From assembly GCA_947044365.1 (NCBI GenBank), contig OX345636.1, positions 14,296,615 to 14,360,614 on the forward strand: a stretch of 64,000 bases of DNA. Reading direction: 5' to 3'. Below are positions 23,891-37,300 of this stretch, piece by piece. The stretch's first letter is position 1, and every line of letters begins with the position of its first letter. The notes beneath the pieces were generated by a model, which was given only the letters and a program-made list of their open reading frames with translations, did not search any database and was not told the origin of the DNA. Both the position numbers and the translations under genes were made by a program. This DNA comes from Petrosia ficiformis. Lineage: Eukaryota > Porifera > Demospongiae > Haplosclerida > Petrosiidae.

Positions 23891-24409
23891 ACCATAATTT
23901 TATTTTTTTCTACAAGTGTTTTTACCAAATGTGGCTGACGAGGAAGCTGGAAAATATATATAGCTACAGTAGCTGCGCTCACAAGACTATTAACACGTAC
24001 GTAAGAAGTCTGAACATATGAACAATGGTGAAATGACAAGCAAACTGCAAGCTAAGTACAGAATACAGTAGGATTGATAACTCCTTTGGACTAATCATTA
24101 TTGATTTGAGTAACAGTGCTGCAGAAGGACAGAATTGAGGTGACCACACCTGCTATGAAATTAATGCTAATTAAACTTTTTGAAAAACTTCACAAGGCCG
24201 ATTACTGCTCCCTTGTAATAAAATGATTTTGGACGAGCTGCGAGTCCTTAAACAGTACTGAGATATAATTATTAGTCAATTTTAGCCCGAATAGAGCTGG
24301 GCCCAGTACTCCTAGTCATGCATAGGAGTAGGAACAGGGGGGCCTGTGCCTCTTCCCCCCACAATATTTTGACAGGGTTAGCCTGGCCCCCAATATTTAA
24401 TAATAAACA

Positions 24410-24435
24410 ATGAAGTGTTTCATGAAACACTTCAT
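24410..24435. repeat. 26-bp perfect palindrome (right arm)
   Basis: Same self-complementary sequence as at 4005-4030, between the small ORF and receptor A. Confidence 0.9.
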
Positions 24436-24876
24436 TTAATTATTGTCAGCTCTGATGCTGCAGACACACCTTGTAACTGATCACATCTCAAATAATACTA
24501 AATTTTCAGTTTCATTAAACTGTATGCTGTAGTAAATATACGTAATGAGTTACAGTATAATCATGGCATTAACTTTATGGCAATTTTAAATGTAATGTAT
24601 TGTTTAATGTCTACATGATTATACAATAACTCAATAATGAAACAAACTTGATATACACACAAAAGAATGGAAAGGATAATTATATGAAAACTGTGCAGAT
24701 AAAGAGATTGGTAGTCACTGCCAACTAAAGTTATGAGAAGTTGAAGTGAATATGAATACTTAGTAGTAGAATTATTTATTCATTAATATTACTTACTTGT
24801 AGGGATTCAATCCAGAGGGTACTATAAAAACAGTTAACTGATATTTTATTTTTTGCACTTGAAGACTGAACTAATT

Positions 24877-27800
24877 ATGCAGTTGGCCATGTTTAGCTCT
24901 GTATTCTATATTCTTCTAATTTCATTGTCATTTGGTTATGCTGCAGACAAAATTCCTCTATATCTCTCATTTATTACATCCAAAACAGGAGGCTTTATTT
25001 CTTCTGGTGCAATTCCTATTATTGACAAGGCTCTTGAGCAGATTAACAATCGTTCAGATATTCTTCAGAATTATACTCTCCAATATACTACAATACTGGA
25101 CTCAAATGTAAGTGATGATAATAATAAGTAATAATTAAAAATCAAAATTGATGGTTTGTACATTGTTTACATTTTTACATTTTACAGGTCTAGAGTCACA
25201 TGAATACACTTTAGCTTAATTATTTCTAAGTACACTTTACAGTTTACTTTGTGTTTGTTTTGTCTTTTCTTTAGTGTAACAGACAACATTCTTTGGATGC
25301 TTTCTTTCACCACTTTGCCAATGACAGTCAACCTACATATATCTCTCTTCTATGTTGTGGATGTTCTGTAGCTACTATTCCTGTAGCAGAGATCAGTCAC
25401 CATTGGCATGTGCCACAGGTGTGTGTGTGTGTGTGTGTGTGTGCGTGCGTGTGTGTGCGTGCGTGCGTGTGTGTGTGTGTGTGCAAAGTTTGTTGATGTT
25501 TTTTTTAGTTATCCAAAAATATTTTTAGTCTGTATGGATTGTAAATTAGCTAAGGTTGTTAAAATAATTATACTTTTAAAACATAATTAATTATCCAGTT
25601 AACTAAAATTGAACTCTGATAGGAAATCCCATCCCTTTATCCTAACAGCCAGGTCAGGTCAGGTCAGGTCAGGTCAGATGGTCAGCCAGGTGTAATTGTG
25701 TGACTACATTTTTGCACAATAACACAGGAAGTACATGACTTTGACTCACCTTAAGAGCTATTCTTTAGTTCATTAGCTCATGCAGCTATATTTTGTAAAA
25801 TTAAATAATTATTAGTTTAGCTTGTTTAGACTAATAATGTTTACTTTAGCTTGTATAGACTAATGATGTCACTTTGTGTAGACTAATTACTTCACCTTGT
25901 GTAGACTAATTACTTCACCTTGTGTAGACTAATTACTTCACCTTGTGTAGACTAATTAGTTTAGCTTGTGTAGACTAATTACTTTAGCTATGTGTTAACT
26001 AATTACTTCATCCTGTATGGACTATCAGGAGCACATGAAAAAACCAGAGACTGTTTGTCTTGAATTAGCCAGTCATTTTTTTGGGTTTAGTTTATAGATA
26101 TAATACACCATAAGATCAACTTATATTCCTCTCATTCTTGTGTGTGTGTGTCTGCATATTTTTTTGTTTACTTACTGTCACATTCACCAGGGACAGTGTA
26201 CAAACCGATTCACCCGGATCACCCAGATCGCCTGGATTGCCGATTTTGAGCGCGGTAGCTCACAAAAAAATTGTTATACGTGCGCGCATGCAACACTTGT
26301 GACGACCTCGATGCTCAAGTAATTGATCGTAATACAATTTTATTTGCAACACTGAAGAGGGCTGTATTACTTGATTATGCATACTAATTTTGAAGTCATC
26401 ATGAATACAAACAGACTTTATTTATAAAAGATTACATTATTCAGTGAAGACATCCTTATGACCACAGAAACACTTAATACATTTGAAATAATAAAGATTC
26501 TATAATCTTTTTTTGCTTGTTATGTTAACTATATACACATAGTTCATTCATTCAGTGGTGATCTTGCTCAAGGCAATGAATCTTATTATTTATAGTTGCA
26601 CAATCTTTCTCTGCCATACATGTGCAATCGTATTGGCAAACAACCTTCACCACATGTTCTACTTTATAGACACCATCTGTTCTACTTTATAGACACCATC
26701 TGTCTACTTTCTAGGACACTCATAGCTTATTGAGCTCCATCTTACTCATAACATTGTTATTTCTCATACCTGCTGTGCTCAGATATTTTTGGGGGGGAGC
26801 AATTATTTGTACTACATTTCTCTTTGATATTGTCTGTTAACAGAAACTTTTAGTCTTTTTTTAGACACAAATCATGTACAGCTAGTTGAACCTTAGTACG
26901 ATTATGTACATGTACATGTATTATACACAATTATGTTATTGTTAATAACAATAAACCCAACCCTCAATACTGTGGTTACTTATGTGTACACAAGTACATA
27001 TGTACATGTGCACAAGTACATATGTACATGTGCACAAGTACATATGTACATGTACACGTGTACATGTGTACCCATGTACCAGTTATTAAGTTAATTTCAA
27101 CATGATTATACTGTACATATGCAAGTGCAGACTCCACCTTTAATTATAATTATACACATTTATATTAGTTGTAGTTATAGACACTAACATTTACTGTGCA
27201 CAGCTGGTTGAACTTCAGTGCCAATATTTACATCAATCAACATGTACATGCATACACATTTATGTTAGATACAGTATAACTATAATCCTTAACATTGTTT
27301 ACAACTAGAACCTAGCCTATGATAATTATTATAAAACAGTGGTCAGATTACATAATTTATCTATATACACAAGTCAGACATGTGGTTAACCCAATGTAAT
27401 ATTACTATTACCACCACTTCCTAAGTCAATGTAATAATTATATTACTATTACCTTAAAAATCTATTACTATTAATTTTACCTTGGTCATGATCAATTTAT
27501 TACTATTACTATTACCTTAAACATCAGTATATTACTATTACTGTTTACCTAGATCATGATCAATTTATATAATATATTTACTATTACTATTACTTTAAAC
27601 ATCTTTATAATTATTGCTTTTTACTATTACTGCCTAAGTCAGCATTACTGTTATGAATTACGCATTAAGGTTTCTTTGAACTTCTTTCATGTTTTAAACT
27701 AAATGACCATTGCATTTAATGTTCATGAGTTTCTCCAAAACAGAATCAATCGCTAAATCTCCATCTTTCTGACTGAAAAAAATTTTCTTCCAATACTATA

Positions 27801-29755
27801 TAAAATGTCTCTCTACTGGGCCTACATAAATGAATATATTACTTAAGGTTAATTGCAATTACTATTATAATAACCTCAACATAGAGATTACTATTACTAT
27901 TACTATTACCTCAGTTTTTAAATTACATATTATTACTATTACTATTACTATTACCTCATGTATGATACAATTACATAAGTAACATATACCAGTTATTGTA
28001 CAGAAGTACATGTTATACACATGTACGTGCAGATGTACACATGTACCAGGTATTAGGTTTTAACAGTAATTAATACAAGTGCAGACTTTGCCTTGGAATT
28101 ACGTGCTTTACTTTATTGAAAACCCACTCAGTGACTGACATCTCTTCAATAAGTTCATTATAATTAAGAATTCATCATGAAACAATAAAGGTTACTGACA
28201 GTCACTCATCAGATGTTTGTACTTGTATTTGGTATTTCTATGAATACATGATTGCTTTGTACTTTAAATAAGATGTGGATCAAGAAAGATGAAAAGCATT
28301 TAAATTTGATAGTTCTGTAATGAAATTTTGATCCAAAAAGATAAATCATTGGATACTGAATTTCAGTGGCTTCTACGAAATAGCGAAATAGCGAAATAGT
28401 GAATGTTTAAATGCAAGTGTTTGATCAAACCACTTATTATAGATGGTTGATTTTCACAAATAAATCCACATATTTATATTATTTTCATCTCATATAGATG
28501 TCATATGCTTCAGCTGCTTCAGTTCTCAGTGATCGAGAGATTTATCGGGATTTCCATCGTACACTACCATCTTTTGATCTCAGTGCTGCAACAATGGCTA
28601 AATTGATGAGAGAATTTGGATGGCAACAAATGGCAATTATCACACAAGAAGAAAGTGTTTTCACTGAGGTAGGAAATCAAATTTTATATGATTTATATAA
28701 TTAGGAAATTTTGTTTATGCATAGGGAAATGTGTTTGCTTCACTTTAGCAATAATTGTACATATAACAGCCAAACTGTTTAGGCCCTGAGGCATCAGCTA
28801 TTCTTTATAGTAATGACTGTGTGATATAGCTGTCACCTATATAATTTTAATAGTCCAGCTATTTGTATATGCCGCCTGTATGATAAAGGTGAGGCCACTT
28901 TTATAATTGCATGTATAACAGCCAACTCTGAACTGATGGCACAGTTCAGCTATTCTTTATAGTACTGTGTTATGTTGATGAAGCCACCTATATAATTATA
29001 ACAGCCAGCTTTTAATACTCTGAACTATAACCTCAGTCCATCACCTTTATATCATGGTCTGACACATTCTCCAAAACACTTCATAACATCATCTCATAAG
29101 TCTACTGTCAAAATTAGCTATCAACTTTTGTCACATTAGTGATACATGTATTAAACATATACACACGTGACATATATGTGTATTAAATACATGTGCATGT
29201 GACAATTATACAAGTGTATTAAGTACATGTACATGTGACAACGTTATTAAGTACATGTGCACATAACCATACATATGTATTAAGTACATGTACATGTGCA
29301 ATAAGTACATGTGCATGTGACTATACATATGTATTAAGTACATGTGCATGTGACTATACAGGTGTATTAAGTACACATAAATGTGACTGTACATATGTAT
29401 TAAGTACATGTACATGTGACTGTATACGTGTATTAAGTACATGTGCATGTGACAATACATGTTATTAAGTACATGTGCATGTGCCTATATATGTGTATTA
29501 AGTACATGTACATGTGAGTATACATTACATGTGACTGTACATGTGTATTAACTATGTACACATGTGACTATAGGTGTATTAAGTACATGTGCATGTGACT
29601 ATACATATGTACATGTGACCGTATATGTGTATTAAGTACATGTGCATGTGACAATACATGTCATCCATACATGTGTATCTAATACATGTACATGTGACTA
29701 TACGTGTGTATTGAGTACATGTACATATGACTATACATGATGTTATCAGAGATGT

Positions 29756-29790
<35 letters not shown>

Positions 29791-31286
29791 CATCTGAGGC
29801 AATGGAAAAATGAAAAAGGAGAGTTGCCTCAGGTGGGATTCGAACCCACGACACTCTGTATGTACATGTGACTATATATGTGTTAAGTACATGTACATGT
29901 GACTATATATGTACATGTGTAATAAGTACATACATGTCTACACATGCACAGTAGTGGACAATAAAAAATAGTCAAAGTAGCATAGTTACTTTATTGTGAA
30001 AGGCACTGGGTGATAATACTGTCTTACATGTATTCCAATAGTCAACAAAATATTTCCACACCGCTACATACTGTACTGTACTTTAGTGTACTGTACTGTA
30101 CTGTACTGTGCTGTGCTGTGCTGTGCTGTGCTGTGCTGTACTGTACTGTACTGTACTGTACTGTACTCCACTGTGCTGTGCTGTACTGCACTGTACTGTA
30201 CTGTGCTGTACTACACTTTACTGGACTTTACTGTATTGCACTGTACTGTACTGTGCTGTACTACACTTTACTGCATTGTACTGTACTGTACTGTACTGTA
30301 CTGTACTCCACTCTACTCTACTCTACTGTACTGTATGATAGTACTGTGGTTATTGTCCAATAGTTTTATACATTTCATCAAATTATGGTGATGAATGTTT
30401 TTATATATTAACATCTGATCATATTTTCATTTGTGCTTCATCACCACACCCACTTCAGTGTTTGCTAATTGCACTTCTTAATGAGGATTTTAGCATATTA
30501 GGTTACTTTTATCTCTGAGGTATTTCAGTTTTCTTTATCTAAAGAGTAAAGGTGCTTAATCTAGGTGGAAATAGCAAATGGAACAAGAATAATACCTGTT
30601 ATAAACTATAGCTATATGCTACATTAATGTGACCTAGTATTCAAAAAGGGACCTTGTCCAGCAAAATAACTTTACTTACCTTTAATCGGTGATTCATGAT
30701 TATTCTTCCTGTACCAAATGGCAGAATAGCGAGCGATTGAAGGTAAGCATTTGATCAAATTGTTTCAGTCCCTTTTCCAAAATTAAATTTGTATATTGCT
30801 ATAATTTTGAAGATTTTCTGCTACCATCCATGGTAAAGTTCAAAAACATGTTTTGACCTTAAAACATCACTCTACTTTTTTTCACTGTCAAAGCCCCATC
30901 ATTTGTCTAGGTCATTCACATTCACCATAACGTCTGAAAAGTGTTCATAACTTTAGTTTGGAAAATTTGGAATGACCAATGATCTTCTTACCTGCACCAT
31001 CTTTCCTAAACACTTTCGTGTTTGTCAAATTTCAATCTGTTAATATTGCTTCAATATTGAGTTACAATATAATCATAATATACTAAAGTCATCAAATTCT
31101 AATTCATGGATGTGAACTGACTTTACTTTGTTTATCACTTTTATTCATCCATCAGGTGACTGATCATATGGAAGTGATATTTGATGAAGAGGGTTTTTAT
31201 CTTGATAGTTCTGTGACTCTTAAATCAGATCTTGAGGAATTTCCTTATGAAGAAGTGTTTAGTGCAGTAAGTTACTGAAAAGGTTA

Positions 31287-31375
<89 letters not shown>

Positions 31376-34300
31376 TATATATATATATATAATTATATAT
31401 ATAATTTATATATATACACTGCAAAAATAGAATTGTTAAAATAATAAATACATTGGTTAGTACAGTTGCAAGGATTTAACAATTAGTTGGTTGTTCAGTA
31501 TACATAAATCCAATACCATAGTTACTTTCCACTAATTATGTTAAAATGCGTAAAACATATGTACCAATTATCATACCTAATATCTCATATTAGATGTACA
31601 AAGAAGGTTTGGAAACCTAAAATGACTCAATTAAAATATTTAATCTACTTGGTACATCTATTAGACTGATTATTGAGATTAGTCAATGGAAGAATGTACA
31701 AGTTTCCTTGTTGGTAGCTAAACTATTTCATTTAACAGAACACAATGAAAAACTAGAGCCAAAGAGCTTTATTTCAGCAATTCAAGTATTGACGTATCTC
31801 AGTATTAGCAAGTATCAGTGTATCTCAGTATTAGCATGTATCAGTGTATCTCAGTATTAGCAAGTATCAGTGTATCTCAGTATTAGCATGTATCAGTGTA
31901 TCTCAGTATTAGCATGTATCAGTGTATCTCAGTGTTAGCATTTATCAGTGTATCTCAGTATTAGCATGTATCAGTATTAGTGTATCTCAGTATTAGCATG
32001 TATCAGTGTATCTCAGTGTTAGCATGTATCAGTGTATCTCAGTGTTAGCATGTATCAGTGTATCTTAGTGTTAGCATGTATCAGTATATCTCAGTGTTAG
32101 CATGTATCAGTGTATCTCAGTATTAGCATGTATCAGTGTATCTCAGTGTTAGCATTTATCAGTGTATCTCAGTATTAGCATTTATCAGTGTATCTCAGTA
32201 TTAGCATGTATCAGTGTATCTCAGTATTAGCATTTATCAGTGTATCTCAGTATTAGCATGTATCAGTGTATCTCAGTATTAGCATGTATCAGTGTATCTC
32301 AGTCTTAGCATGTATCAGTGTATCTCAGTATTAGCATGTATCAGTGTATCTCAGTATTAGCATGTATCAGTGTATCTCAGTGTTAGCATGTATCAGTGTA
32401 TCTCAGTCTTAGCATGTATCAGTGTATCTCAGTATTAGCATGTATCAGTGTATCTCAGTGTTAGCATTTATCAGTGTATCTCAGTATTAGCATTTATCAG
32501 TGTATCTCAGTATTAGCATGTATCTTGATGTTAGCGTACACGGTTTATCTCAGTATATCTTGGTGTTAGCATGTATCTCTGTATCTTAGTATTCAGATCT
32601 GATATTGCTGATACACATTGTGGTTAATTTCATCTGTTTTTCCTACTGTGATTTAATGATATTTTAACTGGCTTTTATGCACTTGCCACACTTTCAAATA
32701 CAATTCCAGTGAATTTCATGCACTACTACACATGAATTTTGTGTGTGTTGAGTCATATAAGATTCATTGATTTAAAAGTTGTTCACATCCACCATGACTT
32801 CAGAAAAATATTGATAATTTTAGTTTAAAATGACCAGCAATCTTTTTTCCTGCACCTTTTTCATAAAATTATCCTCTCCATTCTTTTTTGTGTATGTCAA
32901 ATTTCAATCCATTGCCTCATTATTGAGTTACAATATGTATTACTCAATCTATACACTATATTACATACATATATTATTGTACATGTGAACAGAGTTTAGT
33001 CTATAAAACATCAAACAACCTTGGTCTGGTTGGTTGTGTGAAAATCACTTGTATAAATATAGGAAACCCCAAGATAAATTGCAGGTGGGCAGGATAACAA
33101 TATAGGATTGGAACGCAGGACTTGGTGACTAACAGAATGAGAACACAGAGCACTTCCCGCTTCCGATTGTATGAAAGGTTCATGATCATAGGTTCATGAT
33201 CATAGGTTCATGATCATAGGTTCATGATCATAGGTTCATGATCATAGGTTCATGATCATAGGTTCATGATCATAGGTTCATGATCATAGGTTCATGATCA
33301 TAGGTTCATGATCATAGGTTCATGATCATAGGTTTATGAAAATTGATTCACATATACTTGTATTTCACATATTTTCATTTACAAATATGTATTCATAATT
33401 ATTTTTTAATTATAATAATTATTTATTTATTATACAGATAAGGAATGGTAATCACAGAATTATTCAAGTCAATGCTTATAGTGGATATGTATACAAAATT
33501 CTTTGTGAGGTAAGATTATAAATTAGTATAAAGTATATGAACTGAGGTACAATACAGTCATTCTTGTATTGCAAGACCAGCAATAAATTGTAACAGCCAT
33601 GTTTTTAGACTCTGAACTGAGGTACAATATAGTCATTCATTATAGCTGTTGCATTGTGAGGCCACCTATACATTGTAATAGCCAAATCTGATGTATAACC
33701 TAGCTCTACAACAAGTAACCTTTGTACAGTGGAACCTGTTTATGTATGTTGCAACACTGAAAAAATAAAATTGTTAAAATAACACATTTATTGGTTAGTA
33801 CAATTGCAAGGATGCAAACTATAATTTAATTGGTCATAAAGGTTGTAATTATGTTAATCTATTATCATGTCCAAATATATCATATTAAAATATTTATTCT
33901 ACTTCCTGTACATCATTAGACAGTATATATAAGGAAATTTTACACTGCAATTATTAAATTATATATAATTAGTACAAGTACATGTATATCACCATGCAGT
34001 CATAACATCCTGCATGACCAATTAAATTATAATTTACTATTCTTTTATTCCTTACAACTGTATTAACAAATAAATTAGCTATTTTAACAATTTATATTTG
34101 AGTGAAGGTGGTCTTCTGGGGTTCTTTTGAAAAGATTGGACCCTTTCTTGAAAGCTGAAGTACTCTTCACAAAACCAACCCTCTATCTCTTCTTGAAATT
34201 CTAAGTACTCAAACAATTGTCACACATAATTATTACCTTTTTTGGAGTTGTTTTAGCCATTCCATGCACTATATATAAATATCATAACACTATCTGTTAT

Positions 34301-37300
34301 CCATGTAGGCATACCATAGAGGTCTAGTTTATCCTGAGTATGTTTGGTTCATTTCAGAAGGTTCCACTGCTGAGTGGTGGATAGAAGTACCTGAAACTAA
34401 TTCTTCTTGTCCCCACTCGCTAGTAGCTAAAGCTCTCCATGGAAGTTTTGGATTTGTTCCACATGGATTTCTTCTTAATGAACAGGATAATATTGATACT
34501 TTCTCTGGAGAGGTACATACTTGTGTGTGGGTGTGGGTGTGATTCTGTGTGTCTGTGTATGTGTCTATGTCTGTCTTTGTGTATGTTTGTGTCTGTCTGT
34601 GCATGTCTGTGTGCTACAGCTTACACTCCAGTTCTAGTAAGAATACAAAGTAAAAGTATAAGAACAGCACTTAGAGCAAGCGAGAACAATGTCAGTTTTG
34701 TGGCTACAATCATGTGCATGTAAGCGGAGCTAGAAAGTGACCATCATGACAGAAAGCTTATAGACAGTACCTCAATATCACAGCCACTATCTCGATGTTA
34801 AGCAGTGCTTTGACAACGATAACCTTTAAATATGATGAGTTGTGTTTTCCCATGTATTTGTTTGTTACAAGATGTGTTCTGAATGATGTGAAACAGCAAT
34901 TGCAAGTAACAAAACTTGAACATTTCCCTTTGTTAATAAAAACATCTGGAAACCCAGATGCAACCTCAGAGGACCTAAATATAACATTTCCCTGCCCATT
35001 GGGGGGCAGTATTGCCGGAGGAATGTTGTGTTTTGCATGATGAGTGGTTGTCCCCCCCTCCGACAAAAAATCCTGTATGAAACCCTGGTTACTGTAATAA
35101 TACAGTCACTATTCAGAGGGCACTGTATTAAGTTTATTTTCATGCACAGAATGCTTCAAGTTTTGCTGATGAGTATCATGAACTGTTACAACAACCACGA
35201 TACCAGGAATACAGTACACATGAATTTGGTTCAGTCGGTGTGGCTTATGATGCCATGTGGTCAGTAGCTATAGGACTCGATATTACATCAAAGAAAATTA
35301 CAGCTGGTAATGATAGTGGGTGTGAACATTTATATGGTGAACTGGTTCCTCTGGAGAAGTTTGATTATTCAAATGTAAAGCTTGGTTGTATCATGAGGAA
35401 GAGTTTTGATGAAGTCATGTTTACTGGTGTTACTGTGAGTTTATTTGAGTGTGTTGTGTTTTAAGTTGAATATATGCCGGAGCACCAGTTTACGATATAA
35501 TATATGATGTATAGTCAATAATTTTCCTATGATTGTTTGCTGTTTCATTCATTCAATTTGTCAATTACTTACATTTAAATACTTGTTATTCAGACATTTT
35601 GTACAGGAAAATAGTTGCTCTTCCTAGATACCAAATTTAGTTGTCTTCCACTACATAATAGCCATATAGTAGATAATATTACACATTTTTTTCAAAATTA
35701 TCATGACCCATAAGCCTAAGTCTCATCCCCAGAATGCCACCCCCTGAAGGCAAAGGATGGTCTGGAACAGTTGCTTCAAATCCTTGGTCCAAACATCCTT
35801 TCCATTCGCATAGGACATTGGTTAACAATGAACATCCTTTTTGAGTTCAAAGGACATTAGATGCTTGGACGGTCTGGGAACAAACGATAAACCTGGTTTC
35901 CCATTGGCAGTCACATAATTATAATGTAGAATTTTTTGAGTAATTTAAATTTACTTAGAAGGTATATATATACATGTTTACTATATCTCTATATCATATC
36001 ATTTAAATAGGGTCATGTTGTGTTTAATAATGGACAAAGACCAGATGATTTATTTTTTCTAAGACAATACAGACAATTATGTGAGTATAATATTATGTAT
36101 TATTTGTCTTTTGCTTTATAGTGGTGTTGGCATTTATATTGGGTTATATGGAAGTGGTTTGTTTAGTTTTTGGTTCTATGTTAACTTCCTGTGCCAGTAC
36201 CATTTCAAACTTGTTTGCATACGTTTTGGGTTTTGACATCTCTACATCTTCTTCATTTTTAATGTCACCAGTAATTGGTACATTATCAATAGTCCTTTTC
36301 ACTCAAGTCAATGGAATGTTCCGGTCTTTAACGAATACACGATGTAGCATTGTTCCCCTAAGAGTTATAACATGACACTATCATAACATTTAGTCTTGCT
36401 CCCCCACCTTTCAGTTTATGCTGAAAATAACTTGTACAACACTGATTAAACACTACTGACCAAACCTCATGTACCACTGATGCACCCCCTATGTCATATC
36501 AGAGTATGTTCATGTGCCATTTTGGAGGAGTTTGTACTGTTGGCAATCCAAATAATGGCTGTTTATGATGCTATAATTATAACAATTGTATAATTATTTT
36601 TGAAATACAAATATCATCTGACAAATAAACCATGTGCTACAGAACAAACGTTTACTCTGTTTAATGAGTTAGTAAATTGTTCATTTCTGTAACCTACCAG
36701 CTTATACTCTACGTTATTATTACTGTGATATCAGATTGTGATATTTTTTTAGGTCGTTTCTTCATATAACTCTAACTAAATACTCTCTTATTTTAGATGA
36801 AGGTCACGTAGAGAGAAAGATAGTTGCTGATATCTATCACAATGGAAATAACAGTACTTTTGTGTACAGACAAGGAGAAAGTGAATATACATTTTGGGGA
36901 GGTAAGAACAATGATATTACATACATGTAATTATATAAAATTATTTGTGACCATAATTATGAAAATCAATGTACAAACATGGATGTACAAACATGGATGT
37001 ACATGTACATGTAAGTTTGATTGCTTTGTGGTGTCATAATTCAGTAATAAATCACATGGCTGACTTTATCATGTCCAAAACATAACAACTTATTATTTTA
37101 TTATTTAGTTTATTTGCAATTTATACCTTACATGTACTTTAGAAATATATGATAGTACAGCTATTAGTTCCTGTTTCTATGTAAGCTACATGTACAAGCA
37201 GCTTTCTTCAAGCATTGATTTTAATAAAATAAGATGAAACTAAATAAGACAAATCAGCAAAACAGGTTTACTAAACTGTTCATTTCAGCATATCAATAGA

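Larger units (their letters stand above)
18352..26652 (+). repeat. Right arm of giant inverted repeat
   Basis: Mirror copy of the left arm. The inner boundary is CCTTAACAG at 18352-18360, directly after the transmembrane exon of the DSL gene. This arm is probably the parental copy, because it runs without a break into exon 3 and the rest of receptor A. It is slightly longer than the left arm, largely because of extra tandem repeat copies at about 23290-23890. Confidence 0.95.

Noticed and set aside
27395..27960. TTACTA runs considered as a CRISPR-like array
   Set aside because: No constant repeat-spacer layout, and the DNA is clearly eukaryotic and microsatellite-like.
29206..29854. Open frames rich in His, Met and Tyr, and a supposed tRNA
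   Set aside because: The frames are minisatellite translations. Only the T-arm and B-box half of a tRNA-like sequence is present, so it is a SINE fragment and not a tRNA gene.
30010..30391. Overlapping long plus-strand frames rich in Cys, Leu, Tyr and Thr
   Set aside because: They are translations of the ACTGT pentamer satellite.
36121..36375. 84-codon hydrophobic plus-strand frame between receptor A exons 8 and 9
   Set aside because: It does not fit the receptor; B has no counterpart in the same intron, and the splice phases already join exons 8 and 9.
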